Source: Loktanella sp. S4079 | GTDB taxonomy: Bacteria; Pseudomonadota; Alphaproteobacteria; Rhodobacterales; Rhodobacteraceae | Reading direction: 5' to 3' | Assembly: GCF_000967725.1 (NCBI RefSeq) | Contig: NZ_JXYE01000001.1 | Span: forward strand, 124,001-188,000 | Length of the DNA stretch: 64,000 nucleotides | Shown: positions 37,440-46,693 of the stretch, piece after piece | How the letters are laid out: every line of letters begins with the position of its first letter | How positions within the stretch are numbered: the first letter of the stretch is position 1 | Position numbers and translations under genes: made by a program | The notes under the pieces: model-generated | Databases searched by the model: none | What the model was told of the DNA's origin: nothing | The model's input: only the letters and a program-made list of their open reading frames with translations

Positions 37440-38517
37440 CGGCTTTGGCCTTATTCGCCTCGAGTGACAGAGCAAAGGTTGTGATCAGGGGCGAAACACC
37501 TTTTGGGTCGTCGGTACAAACCCGTTCGCTCACGTAATATTCGGCCGTGCCGTCACGATAGCGCCCTTCAAACGGGCCAAGGCCTGCAACCCAACACATA
37601 TCATACATCTCGAGCTGGCCGTCGGCACGACGGCGCACGGTTTGATCCAGCAAAGTATCAATCAGCCCGTCATAGATCGGTGGCACGATTCCCAGACGCG
37701 ATGCCTTGACCAACGCATAAACGAACATCGCAGATGCCGAGGATTCTTGATAGTTTCCGGCAAGATCGGGGCGGTCGATAACCTGCAACCACAACCCATC
37801 GGGCTGCCGCAGAGCATAGATATTCTCAAGCAATGCGATTGTATCTTGGCGAAGCGGGGCAAATTCGGCCTCGGTAACCATTTCGGCTAAATCAACCAGT
37901 GCCATCGCTACCCAGCCGATCGCGCGCGACCAGAACGCTGGCGAATGCCCAGTTTCCTTGTCCGCCCAAGGCTGCATGCGTGCCTCGTCAAAGGCATGGG
38001 CAAACAGCCCAGTTCCCGGAACACGCGTATGCTGCAAGGCCGTTGCGACTTGGGTCAATGAATCCGCGACCAAAGCCTGATCGCCGCGCGCCTTGCCATA
38101 GCCGACCTGAAACGTCGGCCCCATATAAAGACCGTCCAACCAGATCTGCCAAGGATAGCGTAACTTGTGCCAGTAAACGCCAGATTTGGTGCGCGGGTGA
38201 TGTTGCAATTGCAGCGCCAGATAGTCAGCCGCTGTCATATATTTAGGATCACCTGTCTGGGCATGTAGATACAACAGCGCCCGCCCAGATAGGATATGAT
38301 CAATGTTGTATTCAGACGGATCATACCCAACGGGCAGGGACGCATCCGTCAACTGACCATCGACCAATCGCTGAAGATGCGCGAGCCAGCGGTCCTCGCC
38401 GGTTGCCTGATGCATTGCCTCGAGGCCGCGATAGACCAGCCCGTCTTCGTAGCACCAAGACCCACCTTTATAATATTGGTGGTCTCTGGCGTATGCGTCG
38501 AAATATTCGGTGAGCAT
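37429..38517 (-). CDS. Unsaturated rhamnogalacturonyl hydrolase, GH105
   Basis: A 362-residue (alpha/alpha)6-barrel enzyme that cuts the unsaturated uronic acid from the end of oligomers made by pectate or rhamnogalacturonan lyases. GH105 traits are YYKGGSWCYEDGLVYRGLEA, the acid residue region YNIDHILSGRALLYL, WLDGLYMGPTFQVGYG and GHSPAFWSRAIGWVAMALVD. No signal peptide, so it is cytoplasmic. It works after the PL1 lyase and feeds KdgF and KduI. It starts 2 bases after the GH28 stop and overlaps the CE8 gene. GH88 is the alternative, but the motifs favour GH105. Confidence 0.86.
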   Translation of the reverse strand: MLTEYFDAYARDHQYYKGGSWCYEDGLVYRGLEAMHQATGEDRWLAHLQRLVDGQLTDASLPVGYDPSEYNIDHILSGRALLYLHAQTGDPKYMTAADYLALQLQHHPRTKSGVYWHKLRYPWQIWLDGLYMGPTFQVGYGKARGDQALVADSLTQVATALQHTRVPGTGLFAHAFDEARMQPWADKETGHSPAFWSRAIGWVAMALVDLAEMVTEAEFAPLRQDTIALLENIYALRQPDGLWLQVIDRPDLAGNYQESSASAMFVYALVKASRLGIVPPIYDGLIDTLLDQTVRRRADGQLEMYDMCWVAGLGPFEGRYRDGTAEYYVSERVCTDDPKGVSPLITTFALSLEANKAKAVGS

Positions 38518-38519
38518 GG

Positions 38520-40019
38520 CTACATATCCTCTTGCGAAAGAAGCGTCAGGTCGCCGTCCAACCTGGCAAATTCGGTGATAATTCCGGCATGGCGTTCGGG
38601 GCTGACGTGGCTGGCCATCAGGGGTACGCCCGGCGTTGCGTCAGGATCGTATGACACCCAGAAGCCATCAATAGAGATCCCAGAAATGGGTGCCTCGGGC
38701 AGCCCCAAGAGAGCAGCAGCAGCATGCTGCACGCCCTTGGCCATTACGTTCTTGAGCGAAATATCAGTGATCAATGGGGTCGTTTCGTCCACGGGCGCTG
38801 GTTCACGCGATTGGACGGCCTCACTGCGCCCATCTGGATCACAGAAATAGAACGCATTGACCGCAAGCGGCGTTGCCACGCCTTCCATATGCACCATATC
38901 AAGCGCGATCCGCGCGACCTTACCCCCGCGACCACGACGGGTCTTGATCCGGACACCGCGGTCCGTCCCGATAAAGCTGCAACGGCTGATCGCGACATCT
39001 GTGATGTCTCCGCTCATCTCTGAACCCAGCACCACGGCACCGTGCCCACGCTCCATCAAGCAATTGCGGATATTGAGGCCAGTCGTCGGCGCGAGGTGAT
39101 TGTTTTCGCCCTGACGGCGTTTACCCGATTTGACTGCGATACAGTCGTCGCCAACCGTGATGCGTAAACCAACGACCTGTGTGTCCACACAGCTTTCGGG
39201 GTTGAATCCATCTGTATTCGGGCTGTCGGGCGGGTTTTGGATAAACATCGCTGCAGCCGTCAGTTTCTGACAGTGGAACGGATGCACCGTCCACGACGGA
39301 GAATTTGCAACGGTAATCCCGCTTAAGGTTACGTTCTGGCAATGGGCCAAGAACAGCGTGCGCGGGCGGCGGGCCCCATCGCGGGTTTCTTTGGGCCAAT
39401 CCCACCAGTCGCCACGATCACCGCCACCATCAATCCGGCCCAGTCCGGTAATTGTCAGATTCTGACAACCGATGGCGGTCACGGGCGCGGCAAAGCTATC
39501 TTCGGGGAGGCCTTCCCATGTTCCGACGTTTACACCTTGGTCATTCCACGCGGGCAGAATTGGCCAACCTGCACGATCACCGGGTGCTGCGATTTCTGCT
39601 CCGTGAGCGAGGTAAAGCGTCATATCGCTGCGCAAAAATATTGGCCTTGAGACATACCGCCCCGGCGGCACATAGAGCGTCCCACCGATGGGCACGGCCG
39701 AGATGGCATTGGCAAATGCTTCTGCATTATCGGCCAATCCAACATCCGCTCCGTGATCGGTAATATCCACCAGCCCGCTACAGGGGGCTGTTTGGAATGT
39801 CGCGACACCTTTGCCAGTTCGGAGCTCGTAATTCGTATCAGGCTCTAACCCATCCAAAACCACCGGTACTGTATTGGCCGCACCTGTTTGGACCGGGTCA
39901 TTGCCAGCCTTGGCCAAGGACCACGCGATCGGTTCTTGCAGGTGATAGAGCGCCACGTTTGGCGCGAGCAGTACCGTAGCCGTGCGCGAGGTCACGGCAA
40001 TGATTTCTATTGCAGACAT
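38520..40019 (-). CDS. Polygalacturonase-like glycoside hydrolase, GH28
   Basis: A 499-residue protein, no signal peptide. About 80 N-terminal residues look like a beta-sandwich (fibronectin-III-like, ending GLEPDTNYELRTGKG), as in exo-acting polygalacturonases. The beta-helix begins at about residue 85 (ITDHGADVGLADNAEAF). Active-site motifs are NTDGF (268-272), GDDC (290-293), RGHGAVVLGSE (GHG 325-327) and RIK (357-359), a complete GH28 set. It should release galacturonate from oligogalacturonides in the cytoplasm. ATG 40019 is chosen over 40055. The preceding 61 bases hold a strong hairpin. Confidence 0.9.
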   Translation of the reverse strand: MSAIEIIAVTSRTATVLLAPNVALYHLQEPIAWSLAKAGNDPVQTGAANTVPVVLDGLEPDTNYELRTGKGVATFQTAPCSGLVDITDHGADVGLADNAEAFANAISAVPIGGTLYVPPGRYVSRPIFLRSDMTLYLAHGAEIAAPGDRAGWPILPAWNDQGVNVGTWEGLPEDSFAAPVTAIGCQNLTITGLGRIDGGGDRGDWWDWPKETRDGARRPRTLFLAHCQNVTLSGITVANSPSWTVHPFHCQKLTAAAMFIQNPPDSPNTDGFNPESCVDTQVVGLRITVGDDCIAVKSGKRRQGENNHLAPTTGLNIRNCLMERGHGAVVLGSEMSGDITDVAISRCSFIGTDRGVRIKTRRGRGGKVARIALDMVHMEGVATPLAVNAFYFCDPDGRSEAVQSREPAPVDETTPLITDISLKNVMAKGVQHAAAALLGLPEAPISGISIDGFWVSYDPDATPGVPLMASHVSPERHAGIITEFARLDGDLTLLSQEDM

Positions 40020-40042
40020 GGGTTTGCCAATTTGGTTTGTGG

Positions 40043-40070
40043 GATGGCGCCGCATCGTCGCGGCGCCATC
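40043..40070 (-). terminator. Intercistronic hairpin after the Tog-like binding-protein gene
   Basis: A perfect 11-base-pair stem GATGGCGCCGC / GCGGCGCCATC with a 6-base loop lies between the binding protein stop (40081) and the GH28 start (40019). No T-tract on the operon-sense strand, so attenuation or mRNA protection is more likely than full termination. Confidence 0.6.
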
Positions 40071-40080
40071 AATCGGTTAT

Positions 40081-41346
40081 TTATTTGATGTCAGCGAGCG
40101 CTTCTTCGATCCCGTAAAGCATGTCGTCAGCCGCTGTTTCCGCGTCGATTTCACCGTAGGCAAATAGCTCTAGGTTATCGGTCATCGCTGAACGCACATC
40201 TGGGTGCTCCATGAATGGGTGGATCGCTGGGCCTTCGGCGTCCAAAACAAGCTGCTGTGCCGCAGTCTGTTCCGGCTTAATCGCACCTGCATCGCTCAGC
40301 AGGGCTTTGGCCGCGCTAGAGCTAGGAACACCGCGCGCCGTTGCCATTGCGGCCACGCCTTCGGGCTCGTTTAGCAGGCAATTCAACACCTCGGCAGCCG
40401 CCTGTTGATGCTCCGAATTAGCCGAGATCGAGAACACCATCGACGATTTGCGATAGATGCCCTCGGTCTGCTGGCCATCCTGGGAGAGGATGCCTGTGTA
40501 GACGATCTCTTGGCCTTCATCCAAAGGATCAGAGATTTTGAAATAGGTTGAATCCCACTGGTAAGTGCCCGCGATTTCGCCGCGCGACCAACGCGGGTTT
40601 TCGTGCAGCGCAACGTTGCCCGCCGCGGCGCGGTCACGCCAGCTTTCGATCACGTGGTTGTCGACCATTGCTTGATACATCTCGATAGCATCAACCAGTT
40701 CTTCTTTGGTCCACATGATTTCGTTGGTGGCCGGATCGATGAGTGGCTTGCCTGTCTTTTGCGTACCGTAAAGCGTGATGATCAACGACGCGTCCAGACC
40801 TGCGGCCTCGAACGGATAGAAATCTTCGCCCAGTTGATCGCGGAAAACAGGGCCTGCAGCCATCAGTTCATCCCATGTCGTCGGAACCTCAAGACCCGCC
40901 TGAGCATAGGTGCCAGGGTTAAAGACAAAGAGGCGCCCCGTCGTCGAAACCGATAGGCCGTTCAGCGCACCGTTCATTGTGCCCGCTTCGATCTGCGCGG
41001 CATCCCAGCTGCTCAGGTCGATGGTGTCAGCATAAGCGTTCATATCGGCAAAGCCCGTGCCGTCAGCCGACAAGATTGGCAGCCAAGGCCAGTTGATTTG
41101 CATGATGTCTGCTTCGGTGCCGCCAGCAACTTGGGTGACCACCTTCTCAAAGTGCCCGGACCAACCTGTGAATTCTGGGCTAATCGTGTGGCCGTGCTTG
41201 GTGCCGCAAACCTCTAGCGCGGCTTGCGTTGCCGCGTGACGGCTATCGCCACCCCACCAGCTCATGCGGAGCTCCTCTGCGCCAGCGGACCCGGCCAAGA
41301 TGGTCGAGGTTAGCGCAACCCCCAGAAGTGTCTTCATATGCGTCAT
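40081..41346 (-). CDS. Sugar ABC transporter substrate-binding protein, TogB-like
   Basis: A 421-residue family-1 solute-binding protein. The signal peptide is MKTLLGVALTSTILAGSAGA with the mature start EELRMSWWGGDSRH. The WGGDxRH and VVTQVAGGTEADIMQINWPW stretches are typical for oligogalacturonide/oligosaccharide binders of the Tog group. Its place after the TogM-, TogN-, TogA-like genes and before GH28 and GH105 suggests oligogalacturonides. GGGAGG precedes ATG 41346 by 7 bases. The substrate is inferred only from context. Confidence 0.8.
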   Translation of the reverse strand: MTHMKTLLGVALTSTILAGSAGAEELRMSWWGGDSRHAATQAALEVCGTKHGHTISPEFTGWSGHFEKVVTQVAGGTEADIMQINWPWLPILSADGTGFADMNAYADTIDLSSWDAAQIEAGTMNGALNGLSVSTTGRLFVFNPGTYAQAGLEVPTTWDELMAAGPVFRDQLGEDFYPFEAAGLDASLIITLYGTQKTGKPLIDPATNEIMWTKEELVDAIEMYQAMVDNHVIESWRDRAAAGNVALHENPRWSRGEIAGTYQWDSTYFKISDPLDEGQEIVYTGILSQDGQQTEGIYRKSSMVFSISANSEHQQAAAEVLNCLLNEPEGVAAMATARGVPSSSAAKALLSDAGAIKPEQTAAQQLVLDAEGPAIHPFMEHPDVRSAMTDNLELFAYGEIDAETAADDMLYGIEEALADIK

Positions 41347-41366
41347 TTGGTTTCCTCCCTTTGACG

Positions 41367-42485
41367 TTATTGAGCCAGCGACACGTTCTCCCCACTGGCC
41401 TTATCGAAAATATGCATTTGGGTGCCGGTCGGGCGCAGGCCCACACGGTCACCACGTTGTAATTTCAGGTCAAATTGCGACGTTGGAACGACCGCGATAA
41501 AGGATGCTTCGCCGACAGTGACGTGCACATTGACCTCGTGCCCCATGAATTCGATGTTGTGGATTGTCCCGGAAAAGGCGTTTTCCTCTCCGTCAGGGGT
41601 CAGCGTCATGTGCTGCGGACGGATACCCATTGTCACCGGGCCGGGCGCGGCGTTCAAACGCGCTGCTAGATCAGCAGGTGCCGTGATCGTCTGCCCCGCG
41701 AGCGTCAGTTTCGCCCCGCCATCCAATGATAGTTCTGCATCAGCGAGGTTCATTTCGGGCATGCCAATAAACCCTGCAACAAAGGCATTCGCTGGCTTTT
41801 CATATAGCGTCACAGGATCTGCGACCTGCATGATATGACCGTCTTTCATCACACAAATCCGGTCGCCCATTGTCATGGCTTCAACCTGATCGTGGGTCAC
41901 GTAGATCACGGTCGCGGGGCGACCCTCTTCGCGCAGCCGTTTATGCAGATCCGTGATGCGAACGCGCATTGACGCACGTAGTTTTGCATCAAGGTTCGAC
42001 AGCGGTTCATCGAACAAAAACACCTCTGGGCTTTTGATCAGGGCACGCCCCACGGCGACACGTTGAGCCTGTCCGCCTGACAATTGCTTGGGCAAACGAT
42101 CCAAGAGTTCGTCAATCTCAAGAATACCCGATACCTCACCGGTCGATTCCTCGATCTCGTCCTTTGGCTTGCGTTTTAGCTTTAGCCCGAATGACAGGTT
42201 CTTGCGGACCTTCATATGTGGGTAGAGCGCGTAGTTCTGGAACACCATCGCGATACCGCGTTTGCCGGGTGTCAGGTCGTTGATGATCTTATCGCCGATC
42301 CGGATCTCTCCGCCCGAGATGGTCTCTAGCCCGGCAATCATGCGTAGCGTCGTGGATTTGGCACAGCCCGATGGCCCGACCAGCACCATAAATTCACCGT
42401 CTTTCACATCAAGATCAATGCCGTGGACGGCCTTGAACCCATTGCCATACATTTTTTCGACGGATTTTAGTTGCAGTTCAGCCAT
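41367..42485 (-). CDS. Sugar ABC transporter ATP-binding protein, UgpC/TogA-like
   Basis: A 372-residue MalK-type ATPase. Walker A is GPSGCAKST (about 36-44), with alanine in place of the more common glycine; the signature is LSGGQAQRVAVGRAL, Walker B VFLFDEPLSNLDAKLR, and the H-loop VIYVTHDQVEAMTMGD. The C-terminal TOBE domain begins near 240. ATG 42485 shares one base with the stop codon of the permease gene. A reading to 42599 is inside that gene and is rejected. It energises uptake through the two permeases next to it. Confidence 0.88.
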   Translation of the reverse strand: MAELQLKSVEKMYGNGFKAVHGIDLDVKDGEFMVLVGPSGCAKSTTLRMIAGLETISGGEIRIGDKIINDLTPGKRGIAMVFQNYALYPHMKVRKNLSFGLKLKRKPKDEIEESTGEVSGILEIDELLDRLPKQLSGGQAQRVAVGRALIKSPEVFLFDEPLSNLDAKLRASMRVRITDLHKRLREEGRPATVIYVTHDQVEAMTMGDRICVMKDGHIMQVADPVTLYEKPANAFVAGFIGMPEMNLADAELSLDGGAKLTLAGQTITAPADLAARLNAAPGPVTMGIRPQHMTLTPDGEENAFSGTIHNIEFMGHEVNVHVTVGEASFIAVVPTSQFDLKLQRGDRVGLRPTGTQMHIFDKASGENVSLAQ

Positions 42486-43378
42486 TAGCCTTTGACCCCC
42501 CCGGTCGAGATGCCTTCGATGAAGTATTTTTGTGCCATGAAGAACACGAACAGTGACGGCGCGAGCGCCAGACAGGACATCGCCAAAATCTGGTTCCAAG
42601 CAAACGCCTCGGTCGTGTCGATGGACAGTTTCAGCGCAAGGCTGATCGGATAGTTTTCAACCGATGACAGGTAAATCAACGGCCCAAGAAAATCGTTCAT
42701 CGTCCACATGAACTGGAACAAACACACCGAAATCAACGCCGGCATCAGCATCGGCACAACGATATAAATCAAGGTTTGCAGTGTATTTGCACCGTCAACG
42801 CGGGCGGCTTCTTCCATGTCGCGCGGGATCGCACGCAGGAACTGGATCAGCATAAAGACAAAGAACGCATCACCCGCCAGCGCCGATGGCACCCAAAGCG
42901 GCAGAAAGCTGTCCAACCAACCGATGTCGCGAAAAAGCAGATATTGCGGAATGCGTGTGACCACGTTGGGCAGCAATAGTGTCGCGATCACAGTCGAAAA
43001 GATGATCTTTTTGAACGGAAAGTCGAACCGCGCAAAACCATAGGCCACCAGGGTGCATGAAATCGCTGTGCCGATCATCTTGGGAATGATGATCAGCATC
43101 GAGTTCCCAAAGAATTTCGCAAACGTATAGGGCGTCGAGGTTTGCCAACCATCGATATAGCCCTGCACGGTCGGTTCCTTGGGCCAAAACGATGGGCTCG
43201 AGAAAATCTCGGCGTTGGTTTTGAATGATGCACCAAACATCCAGACCAATGGGTAAACCATGATCAATCCGACAATGATCAACAGGCTATAACGAAAGGT
43301 CGATGATACACGTGCCCGGCGGCGCTGTTTTTCCATATTCGCAAGGGTATCTGCGCTGATTTGTGGAATAGCTGTCAT
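42485..43378 (-). CDS. Sugar ABC transporter permease, MalG/TogN-like
   Basis: A 297-residue inner-membrane permease with six hydrophobic segments. The coupling motif EEAARVDGANTLQTLIYIVVPM near residue 195 contacts the ATPase. The N-terminal basic tail MEKQRRRARVSSTF precedes the first helix. With the neighbouring MalF-like gene it forms the channel for the TogB-like binding protein. It starts 4 bases after the upstream permease and overlaps the ATPase gene by one base. Confidence 0.87.
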   Translation of the reverse strand: MTAIPQISADTLANMEKQRRRARVSSTFRYSLLIIVGLIMVYPLVWMFGASFKTNAEIFSSPSFWPKEPTVQGYIDGWQTSTPYTFAKFFGNSMLIIIPKMIGTAISCTLVAYGFARFDFPFKKIIFSTVIATLLLPNVVTRIPQYLLFRDIGWLDSFLPLWVPSALAGDAFFVFMLIQFLRAIPRDMEEAARVDGANTLQTLIYIVVPMLMPALISVCLFQFMWTMNDFLGPLIYLSSVENYPISLALKLSIDTTEAFAWNQILAMSCLALAPSLFVFFMAQKYFIEGISTGGVKG

Positions 43379-43382
43379 GCGC

Positions 43383-44267
43383 TTAGCTCCTCTTGTCGCC
43401 GGCGTAGTAGACCCATTTCTTTGATGACCAGAAGGCGATCGACGTCAGGACCATGATGATTACGAAAAGCACCCAAGCAATCGCGCTGGCGTAGCCCATG
43501 TCAAAGCTCTTGAAGGCCTTGTCATAAATATAAAGCGGCAACAGATAGGTCGATTTCAGCGGGCCGCCTTCGGTGATGATGTAGGGGCCATTGAATTCTT
43601 GGAACGCCTGCACCGTCTGCATAATCAGGTTGAAAAAGATAACAGGTGTGATCAGCGGCAGCGTAATGTAGCGGAACAACTGCCATTTGTTCGCGCCATC
43701 AATCGACGCGGCCTCGTACAGGGATTTATCGACGGACTGCAGCGCAGCGAGGAAAATCACCATCGCAGAGCCGAACTGCCAACAGCGCAACAGACTGATA
43801 GTGAACAATGCGTTTTCCGGGTCACCGAACCAGTTGACGGCTTCAAAACCCAAGCCCTCAAGCATCATGTTCACCAGGCCCGTATCCGCAAAGATATAGC
43901 GCCACAGAACCGCAATCGCGATAGATCCACCCAAAATCGACGGCACGTAAAACGCAGTCCGAAACAGCCCAATCGCGCGTAGCCGATAGTTCAGGATCAC
44001 CGCAATGAACAAGGCAAAGGCCAGCTTTAACGGCACAGTCATAAACACATAGGTCAAAGTGACCTTGAGCGACTTGTCAAAAGTCCGGTCACGCGTGAAC
44101 AATTTTTTATAGTTATCGAGGCCCGTCCATTCCGGCTTGGACAACAAATCGTAGTCCGTAAAACTCAGGTAAAACGACGCCACAAAAGGAAATGCTGTAA
44201 ATAGCAGAAGTCCGATGACATAGGGCGCAACATACCAAAGCCCCAGATATTTACTGTCACCACCCAT
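43383..44267 (-). CDS. Sugar ABC transporter permease, MalF/TogM-like
   Basis: A 294-residue permease with six hydrophobic segments (first FPFVASFYLSFTDYDLL). The EAA loop is EAASIDGANKWQLFRYITLP near residue 195. The protein lacks the long periplasmic loop of enteric MalF, as is normal for the oligosaccharide subgroup. The start ATG directly follows the GH4 stop codon, so the two are cotranslated. Together with the downstream permease, ATPase and binding protein it makes one importer. Confidence 0.87.
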   Translation of the reverse strand: MGGDSKYLGLWYVAPYVIGLLLFTAFPFVASFYLSFTDYDLLSKPEWTGLDNYKKLFTRDRTFDKSLKVTLTYVFMTVPLKLAFALFIAVILNYRLRAIGLFRTAFYVPSILGGSIAIAVLWRYIFADTGLVNMMLEGLGFEAVNWFGDPENALFTISLLRCWQFGSAMVIFLAALQSVDKSLYEAASIDGANKWQLFRYITLPLITPVIFFNLIMQTVQAFQEFNGPYIITEGGPLKSTYLLPLYIYDKAFKSFDMGYASAIAWVLFVIIMVLTSIAFWSSKKWVYYAGDKRS

Positions 44268-45665
44268 TTACGCGGCCTCCTCAACTAGTTCTTTCGGTAG
44301 GTGCGCTGCGGTTGCAGTGACCATGTCCCGATAAAGCGCGCGTGCACGGCTGTCGTCCAGTGGGGCGACCAAAGGATCGCTACGGAATAGATCAAACAAC
44401 ACGTCAAAATCTGACGAAGTCACCGCATCGAGCAACGCGGTCTGCCGACCAACGTGATCTGCTACAATTTTGTGCAGTTCCTCTGGCAGTTTACCCGCGA
44501 CCATCGGGGTAATCCCCATCCCGGAAAAGACCGCATTGGTTTCAACAATCGCATTTTCTGGCAGACCGATCATCTGCCCCTTGTTTGGCAGGTTCACATT
44601 GGAAATATACGTGCCCAGCCCCATCACGGCAGCGATTTGATCAACCAATGCCTCGTCAGATCGGGCGGGTTGCGGAGGCTTTTTGCCACTAACCAGATCA
44701 GCGGCATTCTCGCGCTTTTGCTCTTGGTAGCGGACACGATAATCCACCGGGGTCAACCCAAAGCTCCACCCTGCGGGATCGGCCAAATACACATTATGTG
44801 GAACAAATTCGGCAAGGTGGCGATCACCTGCAGCGGCGGGTATGCCATACCGGCGCATCAGATCAAATTTGACCCGGCTGCGGTCGCCAAAATACCATTC
44901 GTGTTCGTCGTCTGGGTGGGGTTCGGTTTCGACCCAACCGGAATTGATATGACGCTTTGCAAAGTCCTGATAGGCGGGCAACATATCGTCGCCGTTCAGC
45001 GCAATCTGATCAACAAATGTAAAGTGATTGATCCCCAACACGTTTACTTGAACGTCGCGGTGGCTCCAACGGGTGCGGCCCTCGCGTTGATTTGCAATCC
45101 ACGCAACCTGTTTGCGCAGCTTGGTCACCTCGTGACATTCGCCCCAGCATTTGATCTCTGGGAACGCACGATAAAGCGCGCCAGTCAGAACGCTCATCGG
45201 GTTGGTCAAATTGCAGACAAACGCATGTGGCGTGAATGCCTCGATCGCGCGCCCGATTTCGGTAAGCATCGGAATCGCACGCAAAGCACGCACAAATCCA
45301 CCCGGCCCAACGGTATCGCCAACGGCCTGACTGATACCATAGCTGGCGGGAATCTCGATATCCTGCGCCATATCCGAAAACTGCCCCGGCAAGATCGACA
45401 CAACTACAATATCGGCCCCGGTCAGCGCCTCTTGCAGCGAACCGGCAACCACATATTTCGTTGGCGTTCCCTCTGAAACGGCAGCAAATCGTTCGCCCAT
45501 CTTGGCGTTGCGCGCGGCAGCTTCGGCGTTGATATCGTAAAGGCGCACCTCGGCGCGTAGGCGTGTGTCTTGTGCCAGATCTGCCATCAACTTGGGCGCC
45601 CAATTCAAAGACCCCCCGCCAATATAGGCAATACACACGGGAACCCCGTGTTCGGAATTATTCAT
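44268..45665 (-). CDS. GH4 family alpha-glycosidase, probable alpha-galacturonidase
   Basis: A 465-residue NAD+ and Mn2+-dependent glycosidase. The nucleotide loop is CIAYIGGGSLNWAPKLMADL, the metal-site motif GECHEV near 180, with NLTNPMSVLTGAL and NVLGINHFTFV as other signatures. As I recall, the CHE-V form is seen in the LplD-type alpha-galacturonidases, whereas alpha-galactosidases have CHS. In a pectin locus that activity is likely, splitting galacturonate from digalacturonide. ATG 45665 is chosen; the frame to 45671 begins with TTG. It is the first gene of an operon reading through the Tog-like importer, GH28, GH105 and CE8. Confidence 0.82.
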   Translation of the reverse strand: MNNSEHGVPVCIAYIGGGSLNWAPKLMADLAQDTRLRAEVRLYDINAEAAARNAKMGERFAAVSEGTPTKYVVAGSLQEALTGADIVVVSILPGQFSDMAQDIEIPASYGISQAVGDTVGPGGFVRALRAIPMLTEIGRAIEAFTPHAFVCNLTNPMSVLTGALYRAFPEIKCWGECHEVTKLRKQVAWIANQREGRTRWSHRDVQVNVLGINHFTFVDQIALNGDDMLPAYQDFAKRHINSGWVETEPHPDDEHEWYFGDRSRVKFDLMRRYGIPAAAGDRHLAEFVPHNVYLADPAGWSFGLTPVDYRVRYQEQKRENAADLVSGKKPPQPARSDEALVDQIAAVMGLGTYISNVNLPNKGQMIGLPENAIVETNAVFSGMGITPMVAGKLPEELHKIVADHVGRQTALLDAVTSSDFDVLFDLFRSDPLVAPLDDSRARALYRDMVTATAAHLPKELVEEAA

Positions 45666-45727
45666 GCGCAATATCCCTTACCCATCGTCCGCGATAGCCC
45701 GCGGCAACGGATAAGGCTCCTCCCCTA

Positions 45728-45752
45728 CTGCAAATTCAAGCGAATTATGCAG
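45728..45752. promoter_or_regulatory. Inverted repeat in the GH4/AraC divergent promoter region
   Basis: CTGCA-AATTC-aagc-GAATT-A-TGCAG is a 10-base-pair inverted repeat with one bulged A. It lies midway between the GH4 and AraC genes, where an AraC-type regulator or another repressor could bind. It could also form a short RNA hairpin. Confidence 0.45.
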
Positions 45753-45775
45753 ACGAATTACCATCTTGCTGCTAT

Positions 45776-45785
45776 GTTAGTCTGG
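45776..45785 (+). promoter_or_regulatory. GTTAGTCTGG motif copy 2, upstream of the AraC gene
   Basis: GTTAGTCTGG, within TATGTTAGTCTGGCAG, begins 48 bases before the AraC start. The copy upstream of the GntR gene shares TATGTTAGTCTGG. TATGTT could serve as the -10 box, but no clear -35 lies upstream of it here. Confidence 0.4.
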
Positions 45786-45823
45786 CAGTCGAAATCTCTG
45801 AATGAACAGTTTGCAACAAAAAG

Positions 45824-46693
45824 ATGGATAAAAACGAACATTCCCTATTATCCGCCATGCCCGTGCAGGCGTTTTCGCTCAAACTGGCGCGCACCACCAT
45901 CCGCATGCACCACACTCCAAGCTGGAAAATTAACAAGGTCAACCCGGACCACGACCTTATTATTTGCCTCACCGGGCGCGCGCATTACGATCTTAACGGC
46001 GAGGAAACAGTTCTCGAACCTGGGATGGCAATGCTCATCCCCGCCTATCAGAGATTTCAAGGACGATATGCAGGTTCCGGCGAAACGCTGACTGGTGTTG
46101 CCCAGCATTTTTCACTTGAGCTATTTGGACGCGGTGATGTGGTGGGACAGATGGATCTGCGCCGTTGCGTTCAACTTAGCAATTGGGACATGCTTGAACC
46201 GCTTGTGCGGCATTTTCGCAATACGCCACAGGGGACGGCAACAACATTGGCCGCGCACCACCAGTTTATGGTGCTACTGCTGGCCTATCTGGATGACGCG
46301 CTAATTGGATGGCGTACAGCCGCACGTGCGCCTCATGACCAAGATCAGCTTTCGCTGCAAATCATGCTCACCGCGTCGCGACTTGCCGCTGATCCAGTTG
46401 GTGCTGGTGCCCTGAACGAAGCGTTAGAAGCTGTGCCTTATAACCCCGATTATTTTCGGCGCGCCTTTCGCGACAGGATCGGGCTGACCCCGCAAAAATA
46501 CCGCGAACTCAAACGGATGGAATTTGCGGTCAACCGGCTGGGGGTCGGGCTTTCGGTCAAAGAAGTTGCGGCAGAGTTAGGGTATTCTGATCCCTACTTC
46601 TTTAGCCGCATGTTCAAACAATACATCGGCGCGAGCCCATCACGTTATCGTTGGGCGGGCTCGGCACCTATTGAGCTGGACGAAAACGCCTAG
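45824..46693 (+). CDS. AraC-family transcriptional regulator
   Basis: A 289-residue regulator. The N-terminal half (about 25-150) is a cupin-like sensing domain with HHTPSWKINKVNPDHDLIICL and LEPGMAMLIPAYQRF. The C-terminal 100 residues hold two helix-turn-helices: LNEALEAVPYNPDYFRRAFR and VKEVAAELGYSDPYFFSRMF, ending GASPSRYRW. It is divergent from the GH4-led operon, its probable target, with sugar or uronate sensing inferred. Its stop overlaps the convergent uxuA stop by 4 bases. Confidence 0.88.
   Translation: MDKNEHSLLSAMPVQAFSLKLARTTIRMHHTPSWKINKVNPDHDLIICLTGRAHYDLNGEETVLEPGMAMLIPAYQRFQGRYAGSGETLTGVAQHFSLELFGRGDVVGQMDLRRCVQLSNWDMLEPLVRHFRNTPQGTATTLAAHHQFMVLLLAYLDDALIGWRTAARAPHDQDQLSLQIMLTASRLAADPVGAGALNEALEAVPYNPDYFRRAFRDRIGLTPQKYRELKRMEFAVNRLGVGLSVKEVAAELGYSDPYFFSRMFKQYIGASPSRYRWAGSAPIELDENA

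Noticed and set aside
44454-45476. Long plus-strand open frame, 340 codons, opposite the GH4 gene
   Set aside because: Entirely antisense to a gene with clear GH4 motifs; the translated product has no family features and no ribosome binding site was seen.
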